A DNA stretch of 14,756 nucleotides, taken from contig PLSZ01000123.1 in the NCBI GenBank assembly GCA_003164305.1, positions 7,726 through 22,481 of the forward strand. The letters run 5' to 3'. This document shows positions 14,664-14,756 of this stretch, piece by piece. Source of the DNA: Acetobacteraceae bacterium (GTDB taxonomy: Bacteria; Pseudomonadota; Alphaproteobacteria; Acetobacterales; Acetobacteraceae). How positions within the stretch are numbered: position 1 is the stretch's first letter; each line of letters opens with the position of its first letter. The notes beneath the pieces are model-generated. The model was not told where the DNA came from and did not search any database. It saw only the letters and a list, made by a program, of their open reading frames with translations. The position numbers and the translations under genes were made by a program.

Positions 14664-14756
14664 GCAGGGTTGCGCGGGCTGGAACACGGGCCAAGGTTTA
14701 TAGATCTCAGGGGCGCGAACCCGGCTTATACCAACCGGCCAAAGAAATGACGTACC
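14664..14756. other. Window-end intergenic sequence after the permease
   Basis: No complete gene, convincing terminator or RNA is visible in these 93 nt. An ATG at 14747 opens a reading frame that runs off the window after three codons; no clear Shine-Dalgarno precedes it, so calling it the start of the missing ATPase would be a guess. The run GGCTTATACCAACCGG (14713-14728) is more A/T-rich than its surroundings and may belong to an intergenic repeat, but there is no second copy in the window to prove it. Confidence 0.4.

Noticed and set aside
14747..14756. Start of the transporter ATPase gene at the window edge
   Set aside because: Only three codons are visible and no Shine-Dalgarno is present, so it cannot be supported.

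Overview
The window is high-GC (mostly G/C third codon positions) bacterial chromosome with short intergenic gaps. Gene content and a palindromic repeat built on GCTCGGGTCAAGCCCGAGC, of a kind common between genes in Alphaproteobacteria, suggest an alphaproteobacterium, possibly Acetobacteraceae/Rhodospirillales. That placement is inference. No rRNA, tRNA, CRISPR array, transposase or phage gene is visible. Ten protein genes are supported.

Region 1 (1-6682): a repeat-rich leader (1-160), then a tight plus-strand operon of hyuB-like, hyuA-like and pepN. HyuB and HyuA are the two subunits of an ATP-dependent hydantoinase / 5-oxoprolinase / acetophenone-carboxylase-type enzyme. PepN is a complete M1 alanyl aminopeptidase whose ATG overlaps the hyuA stop. 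The coupling hints at a link between peptide trimming and hydrolysis of a cyclic amide such as 5-oxoproline.

Region 2 (6681-8225): a 39-nt inverted repeat around an 86-nt centre, then tenA (thiaminase II, all active-site residues present). A minus-strand gene of unknown function (possibly an acetyltransferase) overlaps the tenA 3' end by 77 nt. Its upstream region, shared with the next plus-strand gene, holds three palindromes in a row, one a near-perfect CRP-type operator.

Region 3 (8341-10482): a metal-dependent cyclase/kynurenine-formamidase-family hydrolase coupled (ATGA) to an alpha/beta hydrolase, probably one hydrolytic pathway. It is followed by a convergent DUF3833-type exported protein that overlaps the hydrolase 3' end by 20 nt.

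Region 4 (10590-14663): a TTC38-like TPR protein, a periplasmic solute-binding protein (COG1840-like) and a fused two-domain ABC permease of the FbpB/AfuB type. The ATPase expected to complete the importer is not in the window; only 93 nt follow the permease. The hydrolases, hydantoinase, peptidase and importer together fit scavenging of small organic nitrogen compounds, but no substrate can be fixed from sequence alone.

Nothing here is clearly a new defence or mobile system. The least explained items are the three-palindrome divergent control region, the large inverted repeat before tenA, the unknown minus-strand gene overlapping tenA, and the hyuBA-pepN coupling.
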